A DNA stretch of 64,000 nucleotides from Phycomyces blakesleeanus NRRL 1555(-) (GCF_001638985.1 NW_017265156.1:62001-126000), one strand, 5' to 3'; counted from the stretch's first letter, positions 44,845 through 57,950 are shown. The notes: a model not told the origin generated them from the sequence alone. A program made the numbers and translations.

Positions 44845-46564
44845 TGATACAAATTTTTACTTAATGATAATGATGTTTTCTTGTTTTTTTTTATAAAGAA
44901 AAAAAAATACACAAAAAAGAGAGAGAGTTGAAAAGAGAAAGGAAGAGAGAAATATTTGTTCAGGAGATGTAAAGAAGAAAAAAGAAAGAAAGAAAACAAA
45001 AACAAAAGAAAACAAAAAATTGTTATTTTATTTTTATCCTTTTCTGTTGGCGTTATTTTTTTTTCTTCTTTGTTTCTTTTTTATCCTCATATTTTATTTT
45101 ATTTACTTATTTGTTAATTTATTTTTATTTATATATAATTTGTGATTGGCTATTTTAAAATGATAATTTATTATCACAAGATTATAACTTATTATCATTC
45201 TATCAAATAAACATGTTTTTTCTTATGTTTTTACATGTTCTTTACCTATGTTTTTTTTAAAACCAAGGGTTAATAACATGCTTATAGGACATCTCCGATT
45301 TAATTGATTTGATAAGGTTATGTATTGCTTTATTAGGAAGCATAATCTTATGGTAAACACTACTTCACTTTATCAAAGAAATGTATTTGCTAGTATCTGT
45401 GCTATTGATTTACTTGAAAATTGAAACAGAAAAAAAAAGTACCAATCAGAAAACAAAGAATAATATCTATCAAAATATACAAATTGATATCTGTATTTAT
45501 GAGAATATATATCTTTTATATGCATCTAAAAATCATTAAGAAAGCTAAAAAAAAATAAGAAAAAAAAAACAAAGCATTTTATACATTTATTTATCTATCT
45601 ATTTGAACTCATAATAATACTCATCTTTGTTTTGCTAGAATAAACTTATATAATTTTTAAAACTGGAAAGATCATCACCTTCATATTTTCCAAAATTGGA
45701 TATAATGATTACGTAAGCATCTGAGAAATAAGTGGGGTTGTTATTTATTTTTAGATAAATTAATTAGTTAACATTTTTATTATAAAATATATATGTTTGT
45801 ATTTTATAATTTTATTATTATTATAATACAAAAAAAATTGGGGTTTTATTTTTATGTTTTGAAAAAAAAAGTAAACACGTCACACATTACCAGTTTAAGA
45901 ATTAGATACCGAATCAAAATAAAAAAACTAAAGGAAAGCAAAACCAAAATTATTAAATTGCATATTCTTTTCTGTTTTTGAGCATTATTTTTTATTAGAA
46001 TAGTAAAATTTAATTTACTAAAAATAGATTATATGTTATTTTTTATGCCATTTAAAATATAACTGTATTCAATTTGATTTATATATTTAAAGCATATATA
46101 CTACTAATAACATATCTATATATTTTAAAAAAAAAACAACTTAAAAAGTGATTTTAGAGAAGATCGTAAACATTTTCTAAATTATTCTCTGAATATTTCT
46201 TTTATTTTTCTTATAATATAAGTTAAGCTATTTTAGGATATCTATGGCAATATGACCGGCCCGGAAAAGTTGTTGCATGATAATTGAAACAAACTATAAC
46301 TATATAAGTAAATAAGGCTTTTTTTTTTACAAATAATATTATACAATCTTCAAAACCCCCTATTTATTTTTGGTTCAATATTATTAGGATTTGATACTAA
46401 GTTTTGGGCATAATAAGTTGCAATTATGATAAATCAATTTAAAAGTAACAATATAAAAAAACTATTCTATTATATAATAATTACTATAAATTGAAAATAT
46501 ATAGTAAAATACAATTGCAAGATATACAATTTGAACTTTGAAGGTACATTGTGGTATATACACC
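44845..46564. other. AT-rich non-coding block, left part
   Basis: Upstream of the methyltransferase, extremely A/T-rich with purine low-complexity (44890-45010). No frame or relic recognised. Start of the AT-rich compartment. Confidence 0.5.
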
Positions 46565-46745
46565 ACAATTGAGTGAAGAACAGACCTCACAACCAAACAC
46601 TGGTTCCTTCTTGCTAATGAACCTGGTAAGTTAACAATCTCCGAAACTGTTACACACCAGGCACATGTACACTACATACTCATACAGTGTAAACCAACTA
46701 TTACACAACAGGGATTTGAATTATAGGGATTTGAATAGTAGCAAA
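46565..46745. repeat. Dispersed repeat, less decayed copy
   Basis: About 180 bp (GAAGAACAGACCTCACAACC onward) with a second copy at 46991-47172 in the same orientation. Identity unknown; possibly part of an LTR. Confidence 0.75.
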
Positions 46746-46990
46746 TATAAAAACAATATTATTTTGTCTCTTTAATAAATAACACTCTCACAGTATCTAC
46801 TTTTCTTATTATTGAGATACTAACCCATAAACAACCCCGAATACCTCATACATAATTCGAACAATAAGATATATATTTAAGATTTCAATTACTTTTTTAT
46901 AAAAACAAAAAGGGATATACTAAACATGTTTCATATTTCTTTCTTGCTGAATAGTGTAAAAATAAAGCAAGTTTTCTATATATTTAAATT

Positions 46991-47172
46991 ACAATTGGGT
47001 GAAGAACAGACTCTATAATCAAACACTGATTTCTTCTTACTAATTAACCTAGAAAGTTAATAATCTTTGAAATTATTATACACCAGAAACACGTATATAA
47101 TATACGCATATTGTGTAAATCAACTATTATATAACAGACATTTAAATTACATAGATTTTAATAATAATAGAT
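46991..47172. repeat. Dispersed repeat, C-to-T decayed copy
   Basis: Aligns without large gaps to 46565-46745. Most differences are C to T or G to A relative to that copy (for example GGTTCCTTCTTGC to GATTTCTTCTTAC). Confidence 0.75.
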
Positions 47173-47218
47173 ATTGAGGTTTATGAATAAGATTTTGAAA
47201 AAAAAACAATATCTACTG

Positions 47219-47750
47219 TGTTGTGGTGGTTGAAGTTGAAGAAGTTTTTAAGAGGAAGAATTGAAGATTTGAAATTAGGAACGAAGATTCGTGAGAACTT
47301 GTGTAGGTTTTGTTTATTGAGAAAGATTTTGTATCAAAGTTTGACCAGGTTCCTACACTGAACTACTACTGCTATTTATATTGTTTTGGATTGGGAAAAT
47401 TATATGACTGGGGTCAGGTAATCGATCCTATCTGAGCCTTAATCAGAGCAACGTGATCTTGGGATAATTAATGTATGATTAATTATATAAATGTGTGTAG
47501 TCCCAATGAAGTATTAACATCGAAAGTAAATGTGTTTATGAGTTATAATTATGCTTATAATAATCCACTGATGTATCCCATATTATGGTGATATCATCAT
47601 ATGAAATATAATCACTATCATGCATGCTAAACCTGTGTGTTAAATAATAAAGTAATCGGTAGACACCTTTGACTGGAATAGCTGAGGCCTTATATTATTT
47701 CCTTCAGACTTATTCTCAATTACAGCAGTAGTCAATACTCATTTACAACA
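47219..47750. mobile_element. Solo LTR with perfect 5-bp target duplication
   Basis: 532 bp beginning TGTTGTGGTGG and ending TTTACAACA, so with TGTTGT/ACAACA ends. TACTG stands on both sides (47214-47218 and 47751-47755). No internal retrotransposon domain, hence a solo LTR left by LTR-LTR recombination. Its composition is richer in G and C than the flanks, so it arrived after the decay of this block. Confidence 0.85.
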
Positions 47751-47755
47751 TACTG

Positions 47756-48354
47756 TAAGAGTATTGTTTATTTAAGAAAGAAGATCATAGCTGTTTATAT
47801 AGACATTTGATTATCTAATTTAAGATTCACTTTATTTAATAGCTGGTTATTACTGAAGTAGTGTGAAGTGTATAAGTGTCTGATATGTGTTATGTTTCTA
47901 AGATATGACTCTGCCAGTTTCATTAGCAATTATAGCATTTGTTTTAGAATGTAGAGTTTGTATTTTACTTAATTATGATGTGTATACTGCAGATATAAAG
48001 AATATTATTAATTTTATTTAACAATTTCAAGATACTTAGTTCTCTTAAATGTATTGAAATCATTAAAAAACTAATAGATAGTATTTTTGAATGTAAATAA
48101 GTTTTTTTAAAAGCTTTCATCTATTGATAAAAGTTAAATGAATGTAATTTAGCAATTAAAATAGTGATGTAAATGTAAATATAAAATTATACAGACATGC
48201 ATAATAATATTAAATAAAATTAAATTACATCAAATTTATAAATATATATAATTATTATTTGAAAAGCAATTACTCTATATATAATGTAGCAAGCAGCTAT
48301 AAATTTTATAGAAACAAATATTGAGATGCATATTTAAAATAAATAAAAAAAATA
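47756..48354. other. AT-rich, no gene
   Basis: No frame or relic recognised. Confidence 0.4.
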
Positions 48355-48990
48355 GATTATTAATAATCTGTAAGATCTCTATAGATATTAATCACAGCTT
48401 GACATCTTCTCTACATGCTTTTAATCAAGCATCCCGCACTCTCTATCTAACGTAGCCCATTATTCTTGTAGAGTCACCTCCAAACTGTTCAAAGAGTTGA
48501 TAAAGACTCTTCTCTTGTTAATTTATCATTTAAGAGTACTTTATATATTCTTAATGTAATTTAAATTAGGACTTTGGACAGACCAGAAGTCAAACCTAAC
48601 AATCTGATAGATTCTCTTCTATTTTTAGACATATGCCTCTGTGTGGCTACTTGTTCCATCCTCCTAAAAAATGAAAAGCCTTTTCTTACATTTGATAATA
48701 GCTGTAAATCAAAGATAAAAAATTTGTGTCAGAGTATTAATATATTTATTCTGATTTATGAATTTGTTCTTGATGACCTTTAATGATCCAAATGTTTTAC
48801 TCCAAAAAGAGTAACAGAATATTACACTATTATCACCCACTTTACCATAGTAATAATATGTCTTTCTTTCTATCTTTCTTCACATTTTTAGAAGATATAC
48901 TTTGCTTTATTATTGCTCTCCACGCAGGATTAATATCCATCAGAACATATCACACCAGCTTATTATTCATTGGATCAATTCATTTATAAC
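48355..48990 (-). pseudogene. Tc1/mariner-type transposase relic, second family
   Basis: At the left end the minus strand reads CLIKSM, stop, RRCQAVINIYRDLTDY, the typical C-terminus of Tc1-like transposases. A shifted frame just upstream reads LEVTLQE, stop, WATLDRECG. TTTGACTTCTGGTCTGTCC near 48590 is the counterpart of the WPAQSPDLN region. Distinct from the Tc1 family at 53.8 kb. Heavily decayed. Confidence 0.55.
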
Positions 48991-50323
48991 TTGACTCAAT
49001 CAAGTCTGATCTTCTTCTGTTATTTTATTAAGCAAGACTTGTATGTAGCAATATAAGATTTAAAATCAAGACACATGACATAGTTGATCACTGTGTTTCT
49101 GCAAATATTAATTAATAATAATGCTAATGTTTTTCTGGGTTGATTATATAAAATAAATAAATTCTTTTATATAATTCTTTTTAGATGTCTTTCAGTTTTC
49201 TTATTAACTTTTCTGAGTATTCCAATTGATTTACAAGGCAGTAGATTGTCACAAATCTTAATATGCTTTTTATTGTTTGTATACTCAGCAATTTTATTTC
49301 AACAATTACTATAATCTCACAGAGTATAAATCTGTCTTTAGAAAATAAAATCTCACCTAATATTTCTTTTTTTTATTAATAATAAGAGTCACAAAAGCTC
49401 TTTTAAAACTTTTAAATAAGAATACTATTTTCATTAATAAACTTTTGAGCAATGAGTATAAAATGTTTTTTTTTAGTTTTATTTAATATTATTGCTTGTG
49501 GCTATATATAATTATTTTTATTATTTTATTAATACTCATTTACAGACCTAACATTCAAAGAAGTTCTCTAATAGGTAGTTGAGAAGTTGGATAGAGTCAA
49601 CGCTAGATTTTATCATCTTGTTGTGAATAATGACATAGAAAACTACATCTGAATAATGAAAATATTTGAAACAAAATCTTTAATAAATCATTTTAATTTA
49701 TATCTATAGCTATTTTAATACTTTATTTTTAATAACTTTGATAGTGCATGTAAAACTATTGGTTTTTATGATTACATTTTTGCTACTTGTCAGAAATTTA
49801 ATGAGATTGCGAATTTAAGCAGTGTTTTTTATTTCAAATTTATAGATCTCTAAAAATAGTACAGATTCTAATGTTATTTATCAGCATACAAAAAAATTAA
49901 AAGATAAATTACTTTTTATAGTAACTTATTTGATTCCAAGTGAATATATTTATTAATTTCCTTGGTAATTACATAGTCAAAACCATTATATAACTGTTAA
50001 GAAAATTGACAAAATTTCTAAAATAAGGACTCTAGTTACAAAAAAAAATATACTAAGCGACCATACTTTAAAAACTTATTTTATATAGTCAAAATAAAAC
50101 AAATCATTAGCAAAAAAATAAAAATTATCAGAGTATTTTAGTAAATAATTAAAAAACAGATACTGAATAACAATCGGAATATTATATGATATGACTGTAT
50201 TCTCTCAATGTAATTCTCTTGATCCAATTCTCTTAACAATTTTATTGTATGCTGATGAATGATATGGATAAAAAAAAACTTAAAAAGAAAATGGAGCCCA
50301 AAAAATATTTTAAAAACATACCT
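48991..50323. other. AT-rich, no gene
   Basis: Nothing recognised. Confidence 0.4.
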
Positions 50324-50760
50324 ATGGAATATTTCTAAGATTAGATGCTTGCTACTACTCAATAACTTATCAACTTCTAAAACTTAGCAGAGTCTCAAAC
50401 ATTAATAAAAGAGATTCAAGTAATTTTTGTTCTTGTCTAGTTTTGGAAGAGTAAAAACAAATGCTAAACAAACTAAGTTTTCTCTCTTTAGCTATTTATT
50501 TTTTTTAATATCCAAACCCAAAAAAAAAAGTTCTGGTAGTTTAGATTTTTTTTGTGATCCCAGAAATTTACAGTGAACATATTTTCAAGACAAAATTTGT
50601 TAGTATCTATTTTCTTTTTGGAACTTTACTTTCTTTTGAGATCCAGATTATACTTTAACATCAATTTATTAGAAACAAAAAACAGTACTTAACTTCTCGA
50701 TGCCAATAAAGTTCTGGATAGTAGCAAGCATCTATTAAAAAAAAATCTAAACTATTAGCA
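50324..50760. repeat. Decayed, MITE-free copy of the 26.0-kb TIR element
   Basis: Aligns to 26038-26400 plus 26921-26975: GATGCTTGCTACTAC against GGTGCTCGCCACCAC, TCTTGTCTAGTTTTGGAAGAG, and AACAAAAAACAGTACTTAAC spanning the empty MITE site. Differences are mostly C:G to T:A. A third, weaker copy of the right end is near 50900-50980. Confidence 0.75.
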
Positions 50761-51422
50761 CTTCTTTTTAAGTTTTAATATTAGAAAAATAAATAACCAA
50801 ACAGAAAAAAATAGTTATTTTATCATTTGTTTTTAATCTTTCAAAACGAAATAAATACAAAAAAATCAATTGCATTTCTTTTTTGAATTCTAGCAATTAT
50901 GAAAAATTTTAGATACTTGAAAATTATAGGATAGTAACAAGTATTTATTGTATCCAAATCTTTGCTATATACAGTAATTTTAATAAGAAAGCTCTATATT
51001 ATTTGATTTAATTTAATTTTCATAACTAATATCTTTAAATATTAATATTATAGATAATTATTCTTTGTTCAACAGAGAATCCGGCTGTGTTGTCATAATT
51101 TTTTATTTATTTGAAAATTCAAATAAAAGTATTGCTATTAATATTATATATATTATTATTATTTTTTTTGCTGCTGGTATTCAACTACTTGATTTCATTA
51201 GTAGTCAAAATGTCTCAGGCTATTTCTATAAAGCTTTTCAAGTATTTTTACTTATATAGATACTTTTAAAGCATGTTCTGCTTCACATCTTAAAAGTCTG
51301 ATACTTATTCTGATAAAATAGACAGTAAGACTCATCTCTCATATTACATTATTGAACATTTTATTCCATCTGACCTTACTTCTTTTTCTGCAATGGTTGA
51401 TAAGACAGTAAAAACCATTTGT
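50761..51422. other. AT-rich, no gene
   Basis: Only the weak repeat fragment near 50900-50980; a 64-aa plus frame at 51065 lacks any motif. Confidence 0.4.
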
Positions 51423-51500
51423 AAGGCACGCAATTTGAGAAAATAAGGTACACAATTCAAGGAAATAAGACGCACAATTAAAAAAAGTAAGATGTACTTT
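51423..51500. repeat. 22-bp tandem repeat
   Basis: Units begin at 51423, 51445, 51467 and 51489 with pattern AAGGYACRCAATT(N)AAT. Imperfect, three and a half copies. Confidence 0.6.
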
Positions 51501-52024
51501 TAAGATTTTAATTTGTTTTTTAGAAAAACAAAAAGTGACATATCAAACACATTTTAATTTTTTATCTTGCAGAGAATCATACCAGAAATATATAAAATCA
51601 CATTAATATATATGACATTTAAGAAATAAAAAGTCTTAGTTTCAGTATATATAATGCGGTTTACAATGCTCTTCAGTAATCTTAATATAATTATTTTGGC
51701 TATAAGAAAAAAACAGAAAATTACAAATAAAGTAGAGAGATTGCTTTTTATAATAATCATAATATATAATCATAGATTTTTTTTCAAAAACTAATGTGAG
51801 ACATCTAATTTAATTGGTGCAAAACCTTGGGAAGCTACTTGGCAAAACTATATTCAAGAGACGTTGATATAAATGGAAATGATAGAACCAATTATAGTTT
51901 ACTAAAATAACTGTTTGCAATTAAATACTTTATTATTTAATAAATATTTTAATACATTTTTTACTTCTGTTTCTGTAATATATACATAACAACTCTCTTT
52001 TTTAAAGCAAATATTTTGCCAAAA
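51501..52024. other. AT-rich, no gene; probable left arm of a Harbinger element
   Basis: Lies upstream of the Myb/SANT gene relic. No terminal repeat found. Confidence 0.35.
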
Positions 52025-53080
52025 ATGAATACTACCTTTATCAACACTAACTCCATTCATCAAAATGTGTTGAATATGATTTCCTTGCAAGGAATAACTA
52101 TTTCTCAAGATGTTTCTCAATTGGAAACAACTCTAACTATTGGTTATCCATCTGCTTGGAATGAAAATATCATTAAGATCCTTCTTTGCCTGATAATTGG
52201 CACCAGATTTTACACAGAACATGCTATCTTGAATAACTCTGGAAAGACAAGACTATAGCAGAAACTTTGCAATGCTTTCTGTAATCATTCAGATGTTGTC
52301 CATTATGCAGTATCTCCTCTCAATTCTGGGTTTGCTAGTAAATATAGAGATGTCAAATATATAAAGAACAAGTTTCAGTCAATTAAGAAGGATTTCTAAA
52401 AAATTACTACGGAAATCAGAAGAACTGGATGCGGTGGATCTCCTCCTCAAGAAAGATATATCCACTTTGACAACATGAAAAAGATTACCTTGAGTAACCC
52501 CAGTTTCTTTCTATTGATGTTGATGGAGACAAATTTTGTTGCTGACAAAGCTGTTGCTAAAGCCGTAATCAGTATCTGCCAAGATAACAGTGTTACTTAC
52601 GAGAACACTCAATTGACAACCCCTTTCTTTGTCTCGGAGAGATAGTCTGAGATGAGTCAGTAGCCTTACAACACTTCCAATTCTGTTCAATCTCAAAGAC
52701 AAGGTACAGAACCAGTGTCAACAACCGGGACCAAAAAAACTATGCTATCTGAGCTCCAGTAATCGTTTCAGGAAAACTCAAAAAGTCAAACTGATATCAT
52801 AGCATCTATGCATCAGCTTCTCAGTACCAGGTACCAAAGACTTGAAGAGCTATATAAAGATACTCTTTCGCAGTATAGACTGAATATGACAGCATCTTAA
52901 GAAGTAAGACATTTGGATTGAGAGAGTAGAGAGCTGATTTTCGCATATGAATATAATAGACAAGTTATAGCTGATAAGAAAGAGGATGAATCATGAAGAT
53001 CTCTATTGGAAATACTTTCTGGACGTAAAAGATCAAGAAGTTTATCATCTTCCTTCACTCATATAAATGTGTTAGATTAA
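52025..53080 (+). pseudogene. Myb/SANT (trihelix)-like protein of a Harbinger element
   Basis: One unbroken register of 352 codons from ATG 52025 to TAA 53078 with eight internal stops and no frameshift. Residues about 45-150 have the trihelix Myb/SANT look: W at NEN entry (SAWNENIIKILL), TRFYTEHAIL, KLCNAFCNH, KYRDVKYIKNKFQSIKKDF, RTGCGG and a closing FDNMKKI. The C-terminus is Gln/Ser-rich with a basic tail (SGRKRSRSLSSS). PIF/Harbinger transposons carry such a DNA-binding partner beside the nuclease; here the nuclease relic lies tail to tail at 53.2-56.0 kb. Every stop can arise from CAA, CAG, CGA or TGG by one C:G to T:A change. Confidence 0.75.
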
Positions 53081-53828
53081 TAAAATCAATTATTTTTTCT
53101 TACTTTGTCTCATATAATAATATATTCATCATTAATTATTTCTTATTTATTTCATTAACAATATAAAAGCATAGCTTTTTAAATCATTTCAGCCCAATTT
53201 AAAACTTATTTTAAAGAAAATATATAAATATTTTATGAGACAATATACAAAGAATTTTTCTTTTCATCTCTTCTAAGTTTTTTCTCTATACTAAGTCTAG
53301 CTCTTAATTGTGTAGAGAGTACTGGCGTAATGATAATATCATTATCATTGTCAGAGCCGTTGTTGTTACTCTTATCATTGTTTACTATGTTTAAAGTTGT
53401 ATTATTCATGTTATTGGTATGAGCAAATTCATATATTGCAGGTTCTTCATATTGTGAATTGTTAATGTCTTGTTGCAACATATCATCAAGATACTCTTGA
53501 CTGTCTCCATATATAATACACAAATTATATAAGATATACTATACTGTTATAACTTCACACATTCTTTTTATATTAAGAACATACAGATCTTTAAACATAA
53601 ACTACTACCTAATTACAATCGTTCCAAATGCATTCTTAATAGCAAATCTGGTAGATAATTATATTTTGTTAAAGTGCTTTTCATATTGAATATTTGTTGA
53701 ATAGCTATATAAAATCATACAGTACTTAAGAATTGAATATGCTGAATCTGATATTATTATAGATGTACAAGTATAAATATAGTGTAAATAATTATATATT
53801 TATAAAAATATACCTTCTACTATATATA

Positions 53829-55169
53829 GTCACAATCAAAAACGTTTTGACCTCTGAGCCCAAAAAATGCATGAAAGAAATCATGGCATGTATTCAACAT
53901 GCAACTGCTCCTCAGTAATAAAAGCTAAACCATTCAAACTTCAAATAAAAAAATTATATATATGTTTATTATTGAAATATAAAAAAAAATAAAAGATCAA
54001 TATTTTGTATGACCTCCTTTAGCCTCAATTACAGCCTGGCATTGATGCTGCATGCTTCCGGCCAAAGTTGACAAAAGTTTGAGACCTATCCTTCACCACT
54101 ATTGTTGCATTACAACCTTCAGATCTTCAACATTTTTAATACTGGCCCTCTTGTCACTCATGCGCCTCTTGAGAGCCCAACAGAGATGCTTGATGAGGTT
54201 GAGATCTGGGCTTTGAGCAGGCCAGTAGTCAAAACCTTGGATCTCATGGCTATCTTTCCACCATCTCGAGTATGACCCAGTATGACAGCTGGCATTGTCC
54301 TCTTGGAACACGAAGCTCCTGTTTTGTTCCCACAAAAGATTTTGGAACGAAGAGAGAAAGCTCTGAGCCAAAGTGTTTATGTATTGGTTTTGGTTTACGT
54401 TACCATCTAGGAACACCAAAGGGCCAAAACCACCAGCCCAGAAACAGCTCCAGATCATCAGACTAACCTTTCCCCACTTGGTTCCTTTGATAATATTTTC
54501 TTACTTGAACCTTTCACCAACTTTTCTAATAGCTCTAGCTCCTCCATCATTACCCTCAACTGTGAACCGTGATTCATCTGATTACACTATGCCTCTCCAC
54601 TGGTCATCTGTCTAATTCACATGCTCACAGGCCCATTCCAGTCTTCTTTTCTTGTAGCTTTTGGTTAAAGCTGGCTTGTGAGCTGTGATATATGATCTGA
54701 AGCCCAAATGCTTCAGACAACTGATTATTGTCTTTCTGCAGACAAATACCTTCATGTTCTTTAAGAAAGCCCTAAACCTAGAAAATGAGACAAAGGGGCT
54801 CATGAACTATTTGAACAAAGTGTCTTTCTGTTCTCTCATCAATCTTTCTAGGTTGTCCGGACCCTTTTCTTGGCTCAGACAATTCTGTCTCGTCCACTCT
54901 CTTAATGATGTACTTGACAGTTGACAGACTCATGCCAACTACCAATGAAATCTGGGTTGTCCCGTAATTTACTAAATGCATGTATATGACGCATCCATAT
55001 TTATAGGGATCAGCTTTTTCATATGATCCATGAGTGTTTTCTGATGAATTTGCATCTTGCATATTAGATTTGATTAATAATATTGGGAGAAAACAGTGCT
55101 TTTATTTTTATTTTTTTTAATTTTTTTAGGCATTTTTTGTGGGGGTCGAAACGTTTTTGATTTTGAGTG
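53829..55169 (-). mobile_element. Tc1-like DNA transposon, nearly full length
   Basis: 1.34 kb bounded by TA on both sides (53827-53828, 55170-55171). Inverted ends share CAAAAACGTTTTGACC or CAAAAACGTTTCGACCCCC followed by AAAAAATGC. Inserted in the Harbinger transposase gene. Other copies: 62213-63452 (decayed) and 63820 to the window edge. Confidence 0.85.
54099..55062 (-). pseudogene. Tc1-like transposase
   Basis: Starts MQDANSSENTHGSYEKADP at 55062; an HTH region follows (TTQISLVVGMSLSTVKYII), then after a frameshift near 54790 a second HTH (KTIISCLKHLGFRSY). The catalytic part has SDESRFTVEGN (first Asp), VFQEDNASCHTG (second Asp) and SPDLNLIKHLCW, where the expected Pro-Ile-Glu reads Leu-Ile-Lys, so the third catalytic residue is lost. 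Internal stops stand at Trp or Gln positions (around 54500-54615). All but the frameshift are C:G to T:A changes. Roughly 320 aa originally, normal for Tc1. Confidence 0.82.
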
Positions 55170-55960
55170 TATGATCTTGGATTAGAAAAAAGACTTTAGG
55201 AATTGTGAATTATATCATTATAAAGATAACCTGCTGTAAAGATGTATGTATCATTTTGACTACTTAATTATAGAATATTTTAAAAGAAGTAGCATATTTA
55301 TTGTTTATCAATATTATTTATCTGGATGTCTAACCTTGATCTTTGTAAAAATCTTTTTGTGATCACATAAAGTCATGAGGGACATTGAGACATTGCCATG
55401 TCAGTCAAGCCAGCTATTTTCAAATGAAGCTAGTTTCTGAACTACTACAAGTTTACTGTCAATTGCACCAATATAGATTTTTAAATGTGAATTTCCTATT
55501 CTGCACAATACTTTGACAAACTCTGATATTACTCTGCAACTTTCTCTAATAGTTGATAACTACTTGATTGTGTCATTCAAAAAGCAGCAGATCATAGCTT
55601 TAAGAAATCTCTCAGTAAACCAGTAGTAAGCTGCCTGGCTGATACCACACATCTCTGATGTCATTCTGTATCCCAAGTGAATGTTACTCAAGTACCAGAA
55701 AACAATAGCCACCTGTTTTCATATGAGATAGCTAATATTTTCTCTTTCATTTATTGCTTTGAACTTAAAGTCTCTGGACAAAACATTGACTATACAGTTG
55801 AATATTTTTCTATTGATTCTGTAATGATGACAGAAGCTGTTGATTCCAACTCCATTGTATAAGTGTGAGTAGAAAAGTGTCTACTAATATATGTTGCTTC
55901 TGTCTAAGTTACTACATATTATATGCTTTGCAGTGATATATATAGAAGAACCAAGGTAGC

Positions 55961-57059
55961 AGATAGTTTAAAAATCATCTATCATATGATTATTTTTAGC
56001 AAGCATTATATTATTGTATATTTGAATGAGTGCCTTATATATGTTTAACAAATACTTTCTCATATATGGTAAATATCTCATTTCAGTTTCTGCTTCTTCA
56101 TAATCTTCATCATTGTCAGATACAATAGTTTTTTGAAATGAAAATTAAAGGCTATATATAGTCTATATCTCAGTTTCTGTAAGGTCAGTATTAATATTAT
56201 TTATTTTAAATGTTTTATAAGATAGAAGTAGTAAAAAAAGTAAAATATATATAAAAAAATATGAGAACATTTTAGTCAAACCATGATTTAAAATTATTTT
56301 TACAATTTTAATATCACTTCAAGTTATATCAAGTAGTTTTTCTTGCAAATTTACATGTAAAACTACTTGGTAGAATTAATATTTTTCAGAAAGTCATTCA
56401 TAATCTTTTGCATATAATTACTATATTTATATAAAACTTTTTTTATCACATAATTTTAAACTATATCAAGGCTGTTGAAGAGCATCTTTAATGTAATACA
56501 TTGTGATTGACTCTATTAACTTTTGTAAATAAATTTCATAAAAACAAATTGTGTATATAAAAATTAACTTGTAATTAAGAAAATAATATACACTTCCTTT
56601 CTCAATTATCTCAGATTTTACTATAAAAAATGTTCTCCTTTAAATTTATGTATAAAGATAGTCAAGGAAAGAACATTAATAAAAATGGTTCTCAAGCTTT
56701 AAGTCATATAATTGATGAGAATTGTCATCGTTTTAAAACAATAGTAATCTAGTTTCAATTTTGTAAATCAAGAAATAGAAATAGAATTTCAGAAGCCTCA
56801 GAGATATTTTTTTTAAAAAAGAAATGTTAATTAAAAACATATTTATATATATATATCCAATCTAGAGTGATCAGACAGAGAATCAAACATTTCTTTATTA
56901 AAAAGAAGTAAGACTACCTGTTAGCATAATAATTATACTGATGAGAATATCATCAAACTCTTCAAGCTAAAAAATGAGAAATTGCTAAGTGACAAGGCTG
57001 AAGCAAAGTAGCTGAATATAAACATCAGAGTAGTGCAATATTGAGTGAAGAGATTCGAT
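55961..57059. other. AT-rich, no gene
   Basis: Apart from the possible acidic first exon of the Harbinger transposase near 56070-56130, nothing is recognised. Confidence 0.4.
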
Positions 57060-57950
57060 AAAAATCTGAACAACTTGTTCAACTATTGCAAAAAAAGTAG
57101 GAAAAAAGGTTGACAAATGAGTATAAGAATTGCATTAAAGAGTTTGTTGCCAAAGATGCATCTGTCTATGTCAAAGATATGATAGACTATCTAGTCTTGG
57201 TGTTTGGCAAGATCAACATGTCAAAAGAGACTTTCAAGACATTTATAGTCAATGAGTGCAACCTCACATTCGAAAAGATCTATAAGCAGCCTATAGCAAA
57301 GAACAGTAAAAAGAATATCAAGGTCAGATATAGCTGGATTATGTAGATAAAGAAAACAAGTATCAATTATATGACAAACTGTGTTTTCTTGGATAAGTTT
57401 GCCTTTGGTATCAATATGTGTCAAGGAAGAAAATAGTTTGGGTAGAGAAAGAAGGGAGTGACCATTACCACCTTATTATTTTTGGGACTATACTAGCCAA
57501 GAGTCTTATTTATGTCAGCTTGTGAAACTTTAAGTTCTGCAAGTAGTTCTTTTCTGGTGAGTCCAGCTCAAAGGGTATAGTGATCAGATACTTTTTTATA
57601 TTCACAAAAGCTGTTCTTGGTGACATAGACAAGTATATCAATATGAAGGGTAACTAACTAGTGATAGATAATATACAAATCTACCAGAGTGCAGATATCA
57701 GTTGTTATATCTCTTCTAAGGAATACAATTTAGTTTACCTTCTGATATACTCTCCAGAGCTGAGCTCTATCAAAATGTTCTGTAAAATGATAGACAGATA
57801 AAAAAGAAAGAGTTTGAAAAACAGAGACTATTCTCATCAGAATTGAAAAGGATAATATAGTTTAAGTAATGAAGACTACCATAACATTGTTCAATATTCT
57901 ATGAATCAGTTCACTAAATGTGAAAGTAAAGAATCTTTATGATTTCTTAT
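57060..57950 (+). pseudogene. IS630/Tc1-superfamily transposase relic, third family
   Basis: Plus frame: SEQLVQLLQKK, then VYVKDMIDYLVLVFGKINMS (HTH, Paired-like), CNLTFEKIYKQPI. Catalytic part: NCVFLDKFAFGINM (first Asp), KGVTITTLLFLGTI, YINMKGN, LVIDNIQIYQSADI (second Asp) and LLIYSPELSSIKMF, where the final Glu of PELNPIEQF-type boxes is Lys. Many stops. Distinguished from the 53.8-kb Tc1 by a longer linker and the INMKGN-type segment. No TIR found. Confidence 0.65.

Larger units (their letters stand above)
53233..55960 (-). pseudogene. PIF/Harbinger DDE transposase, split by Tc1
   Basis: N-terminal and central half at about 55300-55960: SFCHHYRINRKIFNCIVNVL, KQVAIVFWYLSNIHLGYRM, CGISQAAYYWFTERFLKAM, then YIGAIDSKLVVVQ (first catalytic Asp) and TLCDHKKIFTKI. 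C-terminal half at 53233-53780: ISDSAYSILKYCMILY (second Asp), STRFAIKNAFGTIVI (Glu position now Lys, IENAFG to IKNAFG) and LYNLCIIYGDSQEYL. The Tc1 element 53829-55169 lies between. Several stops, few shifts. Convergent with the Myb/SANT relic, the usual two-gene layout. The acidic N-terminus (SDNDEDYEEAE) near 56100 may be an upstream exon. Confidence 0.78.
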
